Assembly: GCF_012033695.1 (NCBI RefSeq)
Contig: NZ_JAAVJI010000002.1
Span: 1-64,000, forward strand
Length of the DNA stretch: 64,000 nt
Origin: Pseudomonas quercus
Lineage (GTDB): Bacteria; Pseudomonadota; Gammaproteobacteria; Pseudomonadales; Pseudomonadaceae
Direction: 5' to 3'
Shown one piece after another: positions 33,863 through 44,703 of the stretch (position 1 is the first letter of the stretch; every line of letters begins with the position of its first letter). Position numbers and translations under genes: made by a program. Below the pieces are notes generated by a model. It was not told the origin of the DNA, searched no databases, and worked only from the letters and a program-made list of their open reading frames with translations.

Positions 33863-36481
33863 TCAGCTTAACGTAGCCAGCATCTTGCGCGCTTCTTTCT
33901 GCTGGGCCATGGTGCCTTCTTTAAGCACTTCATCCAGAATGTCCCGCGCCCCTTCGGCATCGGCCATTTCGATGTAGGCACGTGCCAGGTCGAGCTTGGT
34001 GGTGACCTCATCGGAGTCGGACAGGAAATCGAACTCGTCCAGCCCTTCACCCGCCCTGCCCTCGCCATGCAAGCCGTTATCCAGGGAGGCTTGGCCAAGG
34101 CTATGGGACAGTTCATCCAATTGAGCGTTGACGTCGTTCACATCGGCGGCAAAACGATCCTGATCCTCCAACTGCTCACTGGACAGTGCCAAGTCAAAAT
34201 CATCCAACTGCTCGCGATGAGTACGCTCGGGCGCTGAAGCCTCATCTTCCCCTAGTACGCGGGGCGTTTCCAAGGGACCAAGGGCGTCCATTTCATTCGC
34301 TTCGGACGGTGCCGGCCTTTCTGTCGCCTGCTCAGCATCAGCGGCCTGCTCCAGCCCTACTTCTGGTTCCGGCTCCACATTGCTGCGTTCAGCTGCGCTT
34401 TCTCTGAGCAGGGTTTCGAAGTCCACCTCATCCCGGGGCGTAGCACGCTCGGTCGTTTCAGGCGTAGCGTCTGCAGCAACAGGCTCTATGCCATCCAGGC
34501 TGAGGTCGAAGTTGGTGTCGAACACATCCCCGATGGGTTCGGGAGCACTGGCATCGTCCTGCAACAGGTCCTTGACGTACTGGGCGTCCAGCTCTGCCGC
34601 TACGGCAGCGGCGCTCAACCCGGCTGCAAGCCCTGCCATGGCAGGGAAACGTGCCTTGAGTTCGTCCACCGGTGCGGGGTTGCCGCCATGGGCCATCAGG
34701 TGCCGTTCCTGCGCAATAAAGCCGTCGCGATCCCCCTGCTGACCATAGACTTCCATCAGTTTGAGCCGGAGGTCGCTGCGTTGAGGCTCATTCCTGACGC
34801 CCGCTTCAAGCACGTCTCTGGCACTCATGTAACGGTCGTTGTCGATATGTGCCTGAGCCTGTTCCAGTGGATCGCTCGCCGCAGGGGCCACCACCAGAGA
34901 CGCCACAGACGGCACCTCTTGACGGACAGCGATGCGGTCTGGCCGTGCATACACCGGTGCCTCACCGGCAGAGGCCTCGGCGGCCGCCGCTGCGGCTACA
35001 GACGCCGCCACCATGGCAGGAGCCAGGCGGACCGATGGCGAGGACGTGCCCAAGCTGTCGAAGCTGCCTACCGGCGCTTCGAAATCTTCAGGCCGGAATT
35101 CCTGTGCTTCGGCCAATTCCCGCGCCATGCGTGCATGGCGCTCAGACTCCTGCTGCGCCCTGCGCCGACGTGCCAGCAGCCAGGCAGCCAGCAAGGCGGC
35201 TGCCACCGCCAGGCCAGCAGCCGTGCCCAGTAGCCAGGAACCGGTGTGGTTATCTTCGGTGGCAGGGGCTGGCGCTACGACCGGTGGTGTGGTGGCGTCC
35301 GGCGAGGCGACAGGGGCTTGGGTGGATGGCGTGAGCTGCGCATCAACCGCTGGTGGGGCAGATGTCACAGCCGCGTCAGGCGCTGGGGCCACTGCCTCAG
35401 GGGTTGCCGCAGGTGCCGGTGCGGTAACCGCCGGTGCTGCGTTTGCCCCCGCTTCAAGGCGCGCCAACTGGTCGCTCTTGAGCTGCAACAGGCGATTGGC
35501 TTTGTCCAACTGGCTTTGCAAGTCGGCCAATCGGCTTTGCAGTTCACTGTTCTCGCGCCGGGCGCTATCCAAGCCTTCCTGGGTCACCGCCAGCTTGTCC
35601 GTCAGGGCTTTGTTATCACCGGCAAGGCCCTTGGCGTTGGCGGCATTGGCGTCGCCGGACACCAGTTTGAGGTTATCGGTCTGCGCAGGCACGGGGGCAT
35701 TGCCTCGCCCGTTACCCCGCGTAGCGTCCAACTGTTGCGCACGAGGGCCCAGTCGGCGGCCTTCGCGCCAGGCCGCGTTCTGCCGTGCCACTTCTGCAAT
35801 AGCCTGTGGCTGTGCCAATGCTGTGGCGTCGTTGCTATCGGGGATACGCAGCACCTGGCCGGCACGCAGGCGGTTGATATTGGCGTCCTGGAAAGCAGAC
35901 GGGTTCATGGCCTGGATGGCCAGCATGGTCTGCTGTACCGACGCTTGCTCACGGAAACGTGCAGCGATTTCCCACAAGGTGTCGCGGCTGGTGGTGGTGT
36001 ACTCCCGGCCATTGGACGCCGCTGGCGCCGTCACCGCTGGCGTAGCGGCTGGCGTTGCCGCCTCTGCAGCTTGCGGCGAGAACTTGGACGCATCGACCAG
36101 AACACTGTAGTCGCGCATCAGGCGCCCGCTGGGGTAGATCACCTGCACCAGGAACTTGAGCAGCGGCTCGGACAGTGGCGCAGGCGACGTGACCTGAATC
36201 ACGCTACGCCCGCCGGGATTGATTACGGGCGTAAAGCTGAGCTGGTTGAGGAAGGCCTGACGCTCCAGGCCTGCGCGCGCGAACTCATCCGGCGAGGCAA
36301 GGCCTGGCACAATCTCAGGTGCGGTGAGCTGAGCCACATCACGCAGCTCGATCTCTGCCACCAACGGCTGGTTGGCGGCTGACTTGAGCGTCAGCTCGCC
36401 CAGTTCCAAGGCTTGCGCCATACCGGAAGACAGCGCGGTGGCAGCGGCTATCGCCAAGACCAGTTTTCGAACATGAACCAT
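33863..36481 (-). CDS. fimV: FimV-like peptidoglycan-binding polar protein
   Basis: An 872-residue protein. A signal peptide (1-25, ending AQA) leads to the mature start LELGELTLKSAANQPL. A periplasmic domain and a LysM domain follow (about 165-235, REYTTTSRDTLWEIAARF to AGQVLRIP), then a coiled coil (about 285-345), an Ala/Pro linker, one membrane helix (GSWLLGTAAGLAVAAALLAA) with an Arg-rich stop, and a long acidic cytoplasmic part ending in the TPR-like LDLARAYIEMADAEGARDIL. FimV organises polar proteins and twitching. The ATG at 36481, with AAGGA ahead, is preferred to an ATG at 36550. Confidence 0.93.
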   Translation of the reverse strand: MVHVRKLVLAIAAATALSSGMAQALELGELTLKSAANQPLVAEIELRDVAQLTAPEIVPGLASPDEFARAGLERQAFLNQLSFTPVINPGGRSVIQVTSPAPLSEPLLKFLVQVIYPSGRLMRDYSVLVDASKFSPQAAEAATPAATPAVTAPAASNGREYTTTSRDTLWEIAARFREQASVQQTMLAIQAMNPSAFQDANINRLRAGQVLRIPDSNDATALAQPQAIAEVARQNAAWREGRRLGPRAQQLDATRGNGRGNAPVPAQTDNLKLVSGDANAANAKGLAGDNKALTDKLAVTQEGLDSARRENSELQSRLADLQSQLDKANRLLQLKSDQLARLEAGANAAPAVTAPAPAATPEAVAPAPDAAVTSAPPAVDAQLTPSTQAPVASPDATTPPVVAPAPATEDNHTGSWLLGTAAGLAVAAALLAAWLLARRRRAQQESERHARMARELAEAQEFRPEDFEAPVGSFDSLGTSSPSVRLAPAMVAASVAAAAAAEASAGEAPVYARPDRIAVRQEVPSVASLVVAPAASDPLEQAQAHIDNDRYMSARDVLEAGVRNEPQRSDLRLKLMEVYGQQGDRDGFIAQERHLMAHGGNPAPVDELKARFPAMAGLAAGLSAAAVAAELDAQYVKDLLQDDASAPEPIGDVFDTNFDLSLDGIEPVAADATPETTERATPRDEVDFETLLRESAAERSNVEPEPEVGLEQAADAEQATERPAPSEANEMDALGPLETPRVLGEDEASAPERTHREQLDDFDLALSSEQLEDQDRFAADVNDVNAQLDELSHSLGQASLDNGLHGEGRAGEGLDEFDFLSDSDEVTTKLDLARAYIEMADAEGARDILDEVLKEGTMAQQKEARKMLATLS

Positions 36482-36557
36482 GGCCAGATCCTTTTGTGCG
36501 TGCCGGGCTTGCAACGTAATCCGAGAAATTTTTTTACAAAAAGTGCCCAAGTATCTT

Positions 36558-37559
36558 TTACGAAAGGCGTTTTATCAACAACTCAGCCACTTGCACTGCA
36601 TTGAGGGCTGCACCTTTGCGCACGTTATCCAGCACCAGCCAGAGGTTAAGCTCGCAAGGGTCGCCCAACCCGCCGCGTACGCGACCCACGTAAACCACGT
36701 CCTGGCCCACGGCATCTCCCACTACCGTTGGGTAGTCGTCAGCGCCTGTCCACTCCACACCCGCCGCCTGTTCAAGGGCCTGTGTAGCAGCTTGCACATC
36801 CACGGGGGTGCGCGAACGTACGCTCACTGTGAGGCTGTCGCCAAAGAATACAGGCGCCTGAATGCAACTGATGGATACCTTGAGTAAAGGCAGGTTCAAC
36901 AGTTCGCGCAATTCCCGGTGGGCACGTTTTTCCAGCGCCAGCTGACCCGCTGCATCCGGCTCGCCGACCTGGGCGAGCATATTGAAGGCTACCTGGCGGT
37001 CGAACACCCGAGGTTCCAGGGGCCTTGCGTTCAGCAGTTCGGTGGTTTGCCGCGCCAGCTCGCGTACCGCCTCACGGCTACTGGCAGACATGGGCAGGCA
37101 AGCGGTGACCGTAACGTGCTCGATGTCCAATAGCCCTTGCAGGGGTGCTAGGGCCAGGGCCAATGCCGTTGCGATGCTGCCGGGTGTGCCTACGCGGCTG
37201 GGCGCTGACAGGCCCTGAAGGGTTTGCGCATTCACTTCAGGCACCACCGCCGGCGCGCCTGCCCCACCTGCCAGGTCGATCACTTGGCAGCCAGCCTCGC
37301 TCGCCTGGCCTGCGAAGGCGGCCGTCACGGCGTCGCCAGCGCAGAAAAACACTAGCTTCACCTGGTTGAAATCGAAACCGTTCAGCGACTTTACCCGCAC
37401 GTTCCGGCCACGAAAAGGGATGGACTGCGCCACTGAGGCTTCGCTTGCCAGCACATGCAGCTGCCCAAGCGGAAAATCGCGCTCTTCGAGCACCTGAACA
37501 AGGGTTTCGCCTACGGTGCCGGTAGCACCGATCACCGCCACGTCAAAGGTTGCAGACAT
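36558..37559 (-). CDS. usg: Aspartate-semialdehyde dehydrogenase homologue without catalytic Cys (USG-1 type)
   Basis: A 333-residue paralogue of Asd. It keeps the NAD(P)-binding start DVAVIGATGTVGETLVQVL and the C-terminal fold, but at the active site reads VGTPGSIATALALALAPL where true enzymes have PNCST, so Ser stands for the nucleophilic Cys. It is therefore unlikely to make aspartate semialdehyde. Proteins of this type regularly lie between asd and fimV; their role is not known. The ATG at 37559, with AGGA ahead, is used. Loss of Cys is seen directly; loss of activity is inference. Confidence 0.88.
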   Translation of the reverse strand: MSATFDVAVIGATGTVGETLVQVLEERDFPLGQLHVLASEASVAQSIPFRGRNVRVKSLNGFDFNQVKLVFFCAGDAVTAAFAGQASEAGCQVIDLAGGAGAPAVVPEVNAQTLQGLSAPSRVGTPGSIATALALALAPLQGLLDIEHVTVTACLPMSASSREAVRELARQTTELLNARPLEPRVFDRQVAFNMLAQVGEPDAAGQLALEKRAHRELRELLNLPLLKVSISCIQAPVFFGDSLTVSVRSRTPVDVQAATQALEQAAGVEWTGADDYPTVVGDAVGQDVVYVGRVRGGLGDPCELNLWLVLDNVRKGAALNAVQVAELLIKRLS

Positions 37560-37591
37560 CAGGGTTCCTGTTGAAAAAATAAGGTTGCCAG

Positions 37592-37623
37592 AAAACAAAA
37601 CCCCCGCCATACGGCAGGGGTTT
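37592..37623 (-). terminator. Terminator after asd
   Basis: On the minus strand the stem AAACCCCTGCC pairs with GGCGGGGGTTT around a short loop and runs into TTTTGTTTTC. It lies 21 bases past the asd stop and separates asd from usg. Confidence 0.85.
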
Positions 37624-37643
37624 GTCGCAGGCCTTGCCGGGTA

Positions 37644-38756
37644 TCACCGCTCCAGCAGGATACGCAACATACGGCGCAGCGGCTCGGCTGCGCCCCACAG
37701 CAGCTGGTCACCTACCGTGAAGGCGCCCAGGAACTGCGAGCCCATGTTGAGCTTGCGCAGGCGGCCTACGGGAATGTTCAGCGTACCGGTGACCTGGGTA
37801 GGGCTCAGCTCTGCCATGCTGGCTTCGCGATGGTTGGGCACCAGTTTAACCCAAGGGTTGTGCTGGCTGATCATGCCTTCGATGTCCGCAATGGGGACAT
37901 CCTTGTTCAGCTTGATGGTCAGCGCCTGGCTATGGCACCGCATGGCGCCGATGCGTACGCAGATACCATCGACCGGCACCGGGTTCTTGAAGCGCCCCAG
38001 GATCTTGTTGGTCTCTGCATGCCCTTTCCATTCCTCGCGGCTCTGGCCGTTGGGCAGCTCTTTGTCGATCCAGGGAATCAGGCTACCGGCCAGGGGCACG
38101 CCGAACTGTTCAGTGGGGAAGGCTTCACCGCGCATGGCCTCGGCCACCTTGCGGTCGATGTCCAGAATAGCGCTGGCCGGGTTGGCCAGGTCGTCGGCCA
38201 CAGCGGCGTGGGTAGCACCCATCTGCCGAATCAGCTCACGCATGTTCTGGGCACCTGCACCTGAGGCCGCCTGGTAGGTCATGGCGCTCATCCACTCCAC
38301 CAGCCCGGCCTCGAACAGCCCGCCTAGGCCCATCAGCATAAGGCTGACCGTGCAGTTGCCACCGATGTAGTTGCGGGTACCGGCATCGAGTTGCTGATCG
38401 ATCACCTTGCGGTTGACCGGGTCCAGCACGATCACGGCATCGTCCTGCATGCGCAGGGTGGAGGCGGCATCGATCCAGTAGCCCTGCCAGCCCGCCTCGC
38501 GCAATTTGGGGAACACTTCGCTGGTGTAGTCGCCACCCTGGCAGGTGAGGATGACGTCCAGGGTTTTCAACTCATCGATGCTGTAGGCATCCTTGAGCGG
38601 TGCCACCTCCTTGCCCACGGCCGGGCCTTCGCCGCCCACATTGGAGGTAGTGAAAAACACCGGTTCGATCAGGTCGAAGTCCTGCTCTTCCAGCATCCGC
38701 TGCATGAGCACGGAACCGACCATACCGCGCCAACCGATCAGACCTACACGTTTCAT
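37644..38756 (-). CDS. asd: Aspartate-semialdehyde dehydrogenase
   Basis: A 370-residue enzyme. [14 protein letters not shown] binds NADP, the catalytic Cys is in [18 protein letters not shown], and [18 protein letters not shown] and [16 protein letters not shown] complete the active site. It reduces aspartyl phosphate to aspartate semialdehyde, the branch point to lysine, threonine and methionine. It is the active partner of the Cys-less paralogue downstream. Confidence 0.96.
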   Translation of the reverse strand: MKRVGLIGWRGMVGSVLMQRMLEEQDFDLIEPVFFTTSNVGGEGPAVGKEVAPLKDAYSIDELKTLDVILTCQGGDYTSEVFPKLREAGWQGYWIDAASTLRMQDDAVIVLDPVNRKVIDQQLDAGTRNYIGGNCTVSLMLMGLGGLFEAGLVEWMSAMTYQAASGAGAQNMRELIRQMGATHAAVADDLANPASAILDIDRKVAEAMRGEAFPTEQFGVPLAGSLIPWIDKELPNGQSREEWKGHAETNKILGRFKNPVPVDGICVRIGAMRCHSQALTIKLNKDVPIADIEGMISQHNPWVKLVPNHREASMAELSPTQVTGTLNIPVGRLRKLNMGSQFLGAFTVGDQLLWGAAEPLRRMLRILLER

Positions 38757-38773
38757 CGCAACTGTACCCTTGG

Positions 38774-38812
38774 AAAAAATGTGAGCCGCCGCTCTGGCAA
38801 GCGAGACGGCGG
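38774..38812 (-). terminator. Hairpin with T run between leuB and asd
   Basis: CCGCCG at 38786-38791 pairs with CGGCGG at 38807-38812 over a 15-base loop; on the minus strand a run of six T (38774-38779) follows six bases after the stem. It may reduce read-through from leuB into asd. Confidence 0.5.
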
Positions 38813-38822
38813 GCCCGAGAGA

Positions 38823-39905
<1,083 letters not shown>

Positions 39906-39927
39906 GCGTTCCTCTTCATAGGCAAAC

Positions 39928-39946
39928 GGCACCCCGCAGGGTGCCG
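39928..39946 (-). other. Short stem-loop between leuD and leuB
   Basis: On the minus strand CGGCACCC pairs with GGGTGCCG around three bases, with only GTTTG after it. The lack of a T run suggests an mRNA-stabilising or processing stem rather than a full terminator. Confidence 0.4.
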
Positions 39947-39974
39947 GTAGAAATGCGTGCGTGGGTCATTCGCT

Positions 39975-40613
39975 TCAGCGGAACAGCCAGGGCTGGCTGG
40001 CCTTGTGGCCTGCTTCGAACGCGCGAATGGCCTCGGCATCCTGCAGGGTCAGGCCGATGTCATCCAGGCCATGGAGCAGGCAGTGTTTGCGGAAGGCGTC
40101 TATCTCGAAACGGTACACCTTGCCGTCCGGGCGAGTCACGCTCTGGGTATCCAGGTCGATAGCCAGCTGATAGCCAGGCTCGGCCTCTACCTGTTTGAAC
40201 AGGTCGTCTACGTCGGCAGCGTCAAGAATGATCGGCAACAGGCCGTTCTTGAAGCTGTTGTTGAAGAAGATGTCGGCGTAACTGGGCGCAATCACGCACC
40301 GGAAGCCGTATTCATCCAACGCCCAGGGCGCATGTTCACGGCTGGAGCCGCAACCGAAGTTCTCACGGGCCAGTAGCACGCTGGCGCCCTGGTAGCGTGG
40401 CTGGTTGAGCACGAACTCGGTATTCAAGGGGCGCTTGGAGTTGTCCTGGTAGGGCTGCCCTACGTCCAGGTAGCGCCATTCATCGAACAGGTTAGGACCG
40501 AACCCCGTGCGCTTGATGGACTTGAGAAACTGCTTGGGAATGATCTGATCGGTGTCAACGTTGGCGCGATCCAGCGGCACGGTCAAGCCAGTGTGTTGAG
40601 TGAAGGCTTTCAT
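39975..40613 (-). CDS. leuD: 3-isopropylmalate dehydratase small subunit
   Basis: A 212-residue swivel-domain subunit with [17 protein letters not shown] and [18 protein letters not shown]. With LeuC it isomerises 2- to 3-isopropylmalate. Its start overlaps the leuC stop as ATGA at 40610-40613, so the two subunits are made together. Confidence 0.96.
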   Translation of the reverse strand: MKAFTQHTGLTVPLDRANVDTDQIIPKQFLKSIKRTGFGPNLFDEWRYLDVGQPYQDNSKRPLNTEFVLNQPRYQGASVLLARENFGCGSSREHAPWALDEYGFRCVIAPSYADIFFNNSFKNGLLPIILDAADVDDLFKQVEAEPGYQLAIDLDTQSVTRPDGKVYRFEIDAFRKHCLLHGLDDIGLTLQDAEAIRAFEAGHKASQPWLFR

Positions 40614-42043
40614 GCTGCGCTCTCCTGGGTCAATTCACGCACATCGATGAAGTGGCCGGTCACGGCCGCAGCGGCGGCCATGGCGGGGCTGACCAGGTGA
40701 GTACGGCCACCGGCCCCTTGGCGCCCTTCAAAGTTGCGGTTTGAGGTGGACGCGCAATGTTCACCGGCTTCCAAGCGGTCCGGGTTCATGGCCAGGCACA
40801 TGGAGCAACCGGGCTCACGCCACTCGAAGCCCGCGTCAATGAAGACGCGATCCAGCCCCTCCTGTTCAGCCTGAGCTTTAACCAGCCCTGAACCGGGCAC
40901 CACGATGGCCTGCTTCACGGTGGCGGCTACCTTACGGCCTTTGGCAACGACGGCCGCTGCGCGCAGGTCTTCGATACGCGAGTTGGTGCAGGAGCCGATA
41001 AAGATACGGTCCAGGCGAATCTCGGTGATCGGCTGGTTCGCGCGCAACCCCATGTACTTCAGGGCACGCTCGATGGACCCTCGCTTGACCAGGTCGGCTT
41101 CAGCGGCCGGGTCCGGCACAGCCTGGTCAACCGCCAGCACCATCTCAGGCGACGTACCCCAGCTGACCTGCGGCTTGATCTGCGCGGCGTCCAGGCGCAC
41201 TACCGTGTCGAAGTGGGCATCCTCGTCGGATTTCAGCGACTGCCAGGCGTTTACGGCCTTGGCCCAGTTGTCACCCGTCGGTGAGAACGGCCGGCCCTTC
41301 ACATAGGCAATGGTTTTCTCGTCACAGGCCACCAGGCCTACGCGCGCGCCGGCCTCGATGGACATGTTGCAGATGGTCATGCGGCCTTCCACAGACAGGT
41401 CGCGAATGGCGCTGCCCGCAAACTCAATGGCATGGCCATTACCGCCCGCCGTGCCGATTTTGCCGATTACGGCCAACACAATGTCCTTGGCCGTTACACC
41501 AAAGGGCAAGGTGCCTTCCACCAGCACCTGCATGTTTTTCATCTTTTTGGCCACCAGGCACTGGGTGGCGAGCACATGCTCCACTTCCGAGGTGCCGATA
41601 CCATGGGCCAGCGCACCGAACGCGCCGTGAGTGGAGGTGTGGGAATCGCCGCATACCACGGTCATGCCCGGCAACGTAGCCCCTTGCTCGGGCCCGATGA
41701 CATGAACGATGCCTTGGCGCTCATCGTTCATCTTGAATTCGGTGATGCCGTACTCGTCGCAGTTGTCATCCAGGGTCTGAACCTGGAGGCGCGACACCTG
41801 ATCGGCAATGGCTTCGATACCGCCTTTGCGTTCTGGCGTGGTAGGGACGTTGTGGTCGGGTGTGGCCACGATGCTGTCGACGCGCCAGGGCTTGCGACCC
41901 GCCAGGCGCAGCCCTTCGAAGGCTTGCGGAGAGGTCACTTCGTGAACGATGTGGCGATCGATGTAGATCAGCGCAGAGCCATCGTCCCGTTGCTTGACCA
42001 GATGCGAATCCCAGAGCTTGTCGTACAGCGTTTTACCGGCCAT
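40610..42043 (-). CDS. leuC: 3-isopropylmalate dehydratase large subunit
   Basis: A 477-residue aconitase-type protein. The 4Fe-4S ligands are Cys in [12 protein letters not shown] and the pair in [35 protein letters not shown] binds substrate. It is the first gene of leuC-leuD-leuB and faces a divergent LysR gene across 160 bases. Confidence 0.97.
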   Translation of the reverse strand: MAGKTLYDKLWDSHLVKQRDDGSALIYIDRHIVHEVTSPQAFEGLRLAGRKPWRVDSIVATPDHNVPTTPERKGGIEAIADQVSRLQVQTLDDNCDEYGITEFKMNDERQGIVHVIGPEQGATLPGMTVVCGDSHTSTHGAFGALAHGIGTSEVEHVLATQCLVAKKMKNMQVLVEGTLPFGVTAKDIVLAVIGKIGTAGGNGHAIEFAGSAIRDLSVEGRMTICNMSIEAGARVGLVACDEKTIAYVKGRPFSPTGDNWAKAVNAWQSLKSDEDAHFDTVVRLDAAQIKPQVSWGTSPEMVLAVDQAVPDPAAEADLVKRGSIERALKYMGLRANQPITEIRLDRIFIGSCTNSRIEDLRAAAVVAKGRKVAATVKQAIVVPGSGLVKAQAEQEGLDRVFIDAGFEWREPGCSMCLAMNPDRLEAGEHCASTSNRNFEGRQGAGGRTHLVSPAMAAAAAVTGHFIDVRELTQESAA

Positions 42044-42146
42044 CTAGTGGTTCCTCGTCAGGCATGACTGTCGCAGAGTGGCGGCTTCTGCTAGCCGCTC
42101 GATTGATAAGCCTCCGCTTGTAGGCCTAAATGCTATGAGGTTAGAT

Positions 42147-42163
42147 TGAATAACTCAAATTCA
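42147..42163. promoter_or_regulatory. LysR-type dyad between leuC and the LysR gene
   Basis: TGAAT and ATTCA are exact inverted arms separated by seven bases, the spacing common in LysR-type boxes. The site lies 57 bases before the LysR start and 104 before leuC, in an AT-rich patch, and is a good candidate for autoregulation and leuC control. Confidence 0.5.
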
Positions 42164-42203
42164 TAATTTTCATATTCTGGATAACAAAAAGGAATTCGAA
42201 GGC

Positions 42204-43091
42204 GTGGACCTGGCAAACCTTACTGCCTTTATCAGGGTGGCGGAAACCGGCAGTTTTTCCAACGCAGGTGAGCAATTGCACCTGACCCAACCGGCGATCA
42301 GCAAGCGCATAGCAGGCTTGGAGAGCCAATTGAACACGCGCTTGTTCGACCGCCTGGGCCGGGAAGTGAGCCTCACCGAAGCCGGGCGCGCCCTGCTGCC
42401 CAGGGCTTACCAGATTCTCAATGTGCTGGAGGATACACGCCGTGCCTTGAGCAACCTGGACAAGGAGGTCACTGGCCGGCTGACGTTGGCGACAAGCCAC
42501 CACATCGGTTTACATCGATTACCGCCCGTGCTGCGCACCTTCACACGGCGCTACCCCAATGTGGCCCTGGATATCCAGTTTCTCGACTCCGAAGTGGCCT
42601 ACGAAGAGATTCTCCATGGGCGTGCCGAGCTGGCCGTTATCACCCTAGCCCCGGAGCCCCATGGGCTGGTAAAGGCCGTACACATTTGGGACGACCCGCT
42701 GGACCTGGTAGCAGCACCTGAGCATGCGCTGGCGCGCCAGCAGAACGTGTCGCTTCAAGACATCGCTCGGCACCCAGCCGTATTCCCAGGTGGCAATACC
42801 TTCACTCACCACATTGTCCATCATCTCTTCCAGGCCCAGGGGCTCACCCCCAATATCGCCATGAGCACCAATTACCTGGAAACCATCAAGATGATGGTGT
42901 CCATTGGCCTGGCCTGGAGCGTATTGCCGCGTACCATGCTGGATAATCAAGTGACCACCCTGTCGCTACCCGGCGTCCAGTTGTCTCGCCAGCTAGGCTA
43001 CATCGTGCATACGGAGCGCACGCTCTCCAATGCGGCACGTGCCTTCATGGCACTGCTTGAAGCCCAGGCAACGTTCGATGAGGGTGCGTGA
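42204..43091 (+). CDS. LysR-family transcriptional regulator
   Basis: A 295-residue regulator. The N-terminal helix-turn-helix (about 1-62) reads ANLTAFIRVAETGSFSNAGEQLHLTQPAISKRIAGLE, and a substrate-binding effector domain follows (about 90-290). It starts with GTG at 42204. The position divergent from leuC is conserved in Pseudomonas and suggests control of leucine synthesis with a pathway intermediate as effector, but that is inference. Confidence 0.92.
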   Translation: MDLANLTAFIRVAETGSFSNAGEQLHLTQPAISKRIAGLESQLNTRLFDRLGREVSLTEAGRALLPRAYQILNVLEDTRRALSNLDKEVTGRLTLATSHHIGLHRLPPVLRTFTRRYPNVALDIQFLDSEVAYEEILHGRAELAVITLAPEPHGLVKAVHIWDDPLDLVAAPEHALARQQNVSLQDIARHPAVFPGGNTFTHHIVHHLFQAQGLTPNIAMSTNYLETIKMMVSIGLAWSVLPRTMLDNQVTTLSLPGVQLSRQLGYIVHTERTLSNAARAFMALLEAQATFDEGA

Positions 43092-43115
43092 ACTGCGCGG
43101 CTGCCTGTAGCCAAT

Positions 43116-43155
43116 AAAAAAGGGGGGCACCCCACCAGGTGCCCCCCTTTTTTAC
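43116..43155. terminator. Bidirectional terminator between LysR and hsp20 genes
   Basis: GGGGGGCACC and GGTGCCCCCC form a strong stem flanked by A and T runs on either side. It serves both convergent genes. Confidence 0.95.
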
Positions 43156-43171
43156 TTCACGCGTCGAGCGA

Positions 43172-43624
43172 TCAGTGTTCCAGCACAGGCTGCTGTGCGC
43201 CACCAATCGGGATGCGTTTTGGCTTGGCCTCTTCAGGCACCACACGCAACAGGTCGATGTTCAACAGGCCGTTCTGCAAGCCAGCCGCCTTGACCTCGAT
43301 ATGGTCTGCCAGGCGGAAGGACAGTTTGAAGGCCCGCTGGGCAATGCCCTGGTGCAGGTAGGTAACGGCGCTGGTATCGCCCTCGCGGTTTTTGCCGCCG
43401 GTGACTGTCAACACGCCCTTCTCGACCTGAAGGTCCAGGTCCTGCTCCTGGAAGCCCGCTGCAGCTACAACGATACGGTAGTCGTTATCGCCATGCTTTT
43501 CGACGTTGTAGGGTGGGTAGGTGCTACCCGATTCATTGCGCAACGCCGACTCGAACAGATCGTTGAAACGATCGAAGCCAACGGAGTGACGGAACAGTGG
43601 AGCCAAGGAAAATGCAGTACTCAT
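43172..43624 (-). CDS. Small heat-shock protein, IbpA type (Hsp20)
   Basis: A 150-residue protein with an alpha-crystallin domain (about 35-130): YPPYNVEKHGDNDYRIVVAAAGF, the LDLQVEKGVLTVTGGK strand pair, YLHQGIAQRAFKLSFRL and the GLLNIDL segment, plus a C-terminal RIPIG that is the I-x-I motif. It binds unfolding proteins and hands them to DnaK/ClpB. The name ibpA is likely. A sigma-32 promoter and a ROSE-like leader precede it. Confidence 0.94.
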   Translation of the reverse strand: MSTAFSLAPLFRHSVGFDRFNDLFESALRNESGSTYPPYNVEKHGDNDYRIVVAAAGFQEQDLDLQVEKGVLTVTGGKNREGDTSAVTYLHQGIAQRAFKLSFRLADHIEVKAAGLQNGLLNIDLLRVVPEEAKPKRIPIGGAQQPVLEH

Positions 43625-43690
43625 GACAAACTCCTAAATGTTTCAGCGAGTGGTTGATTCCGCGACCCGACTTCGGCATCGCGTACTTAA
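43625..43690 (-). ncRNA. ROSE-like RNA thermometer leader
   Basis: The untranslated leader (about 66 bases) can form a stem from GCGA and CCGA with UCGG and UCGC, and near the start codon a UCGCU sequence lies 9 bases before AGGAG. This agrees with the conserved U-Y-GCU segment that masks the ribosome-binding site in ROSE elements of small heat-shock genes, including that of Pseudomonas ibpA. Confidence 0.7.
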
Positions 43691-43691
43691 C

Positions 43692-43719
43692 AGATAGGGC
43701 TCGCCAAAACGGTTTCAAG
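43692..43719 (-). promoter_or_regulatory. Sigma-32 heat-shock promoter
   Basis: CTTGAAA (43713-43719) and CCCTATCT (43692-43699) on the minus strand are separated by 13 bases and match the sigma-32 consensus CTTGAAA and CCCCATnT nearly perfectly, just ahead of the ROSE-like leader. Confidence 0.85.
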
Positions 43720-43739
43720 ACCGTTCGTCGTCTTTTTTT

Positions 43740-44699
43740 TCAGGCAGCTACCGTGTCGTTCATGCCTAGCAGGGCGCTGATGCGGGTGCAGTCGGTTTCC
43801 TGGCGTAAGGCAGTAAACAGCTCCACGGCGCCTGGATAGGTACGCGTGAGCATGGCCACCCATTGCTTGAGACGGCCTGGCGCATAGCGAGGCGATAGCT
43901 TGGCCGTGGCCTGCCGCCAGAAGTCCTGCAGCAGGGGGAGCAGCGCCTCCCAGGTCATGGGCTGAAGCTCATGACCCTGCGCCGCTGCAGCGATCTGCAG
44001 AGCCAGGTCCGGGCACGACACCAATCCACGGCCCAGCATGAAGTGCTGAGCGCCGCTCACTTCCCTGCAGCGCAGCCAATCCTCAACCGTCCAGATCTCA
44101 CCGTTGGCATATACCGGCACCTTCACGGCATCCTGCACGCGCGCCACCCACTCCCAATGGGCCGGTGGCTTGTAGCCTTCAAGCTTGGTGCGCGCATGCA
44201 CCACGATGCGTTCAGCCCCGCCATCGGCCAGCGCACGCGCACAGTCCATGGCACTGGAAGGGCTGGCGTAGCCCAGGCGCATCTTGGCCGTGACGGGCAC
44301 ATGGGCAGGTGTGTCACGGCGCACCTGGCTCACAATGTGGTGCAACAGGTCCGGCTCGTTCAGCAGCACCGCCCCGCCACGGGACCGGTTGACGGTTTTT
44401 GCTGGGCAACCGAAATTCAAGTCAATCACTGGGGCCCCTAGCTCACAGGCGACGGCGGCGCTATCGCCCAGCAAGGCTGGCTCGGAGCCCAGCAACTGCA
44501 CATGCAAGGGTGTACCGGCACGGGTTTGGCTGCCATGGGCCAGCTCTGGGGCCAGCTTGAGAAAGGACGAGGGTGGCAGCGCTCGGTCTGATACGCGGAT
44601 GAATTCGGTCACGCACCAGTCGATCCCACCCACGCGGGTCAGCACGTCCCGCAGGATGTTATCTACCAGCCCCTCCATGGGCGCCAAGGCAAGTTGCAT
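43740..44699 (-). CDS. dusC: tRNA-dihydrouridine(16) synthase
   Basis: A 319-residue FMN enzyme. It starts [20 protein letters not shown], has the catalytic Cys98 in [26 protein letters not shown], the His in [10 protein letters not shown] and VYANGEI, and a helical C-terminal domain with [14 protein letters not shown]. It reduces U16 in the tRNA D-loop. The ATG at 44699 is used; the longer frame reaches into the neighbour. It follows the thioesterase gene after four bases. Confidence 0.93.
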   Translation of the reverse strand: MQLALAPMEGLVDNILRDVLTRVGGIDWCVTEFIRVSDRALPPSSFLKLAPELAHGSQTRAGTPLHVQLLGSEPALLGDSAAVACELGAPVIDLNFGCPAKTVNRSRGGAVLLNEPDLLHHIVSQVRRDTPAHVPVTAKMRLGYASPSSAMDCARALADGGAERIVVHARTKLEGYKPPAHWEWVARVQDAVKVPVYANGEIWTVEDWLRCREVSGAQHFMLGRGLVSCPDLALQIAAAAQGHELQPMTWEALLPLLQDFWRQATAKLSPRYAPGRLKQWVAMLTRTYPGAVELFTALRQETDCTRISALLGMNDTVAA

Positions 44700-44703
44700 G
44701 GTT

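Noticed and set aside
35246..36382. Long plus-strand frames opposite fimV
   Set aside because: They mirror the repetitive linker of fimV and encode Arg/Gly/Cys-rich sequence without a family.
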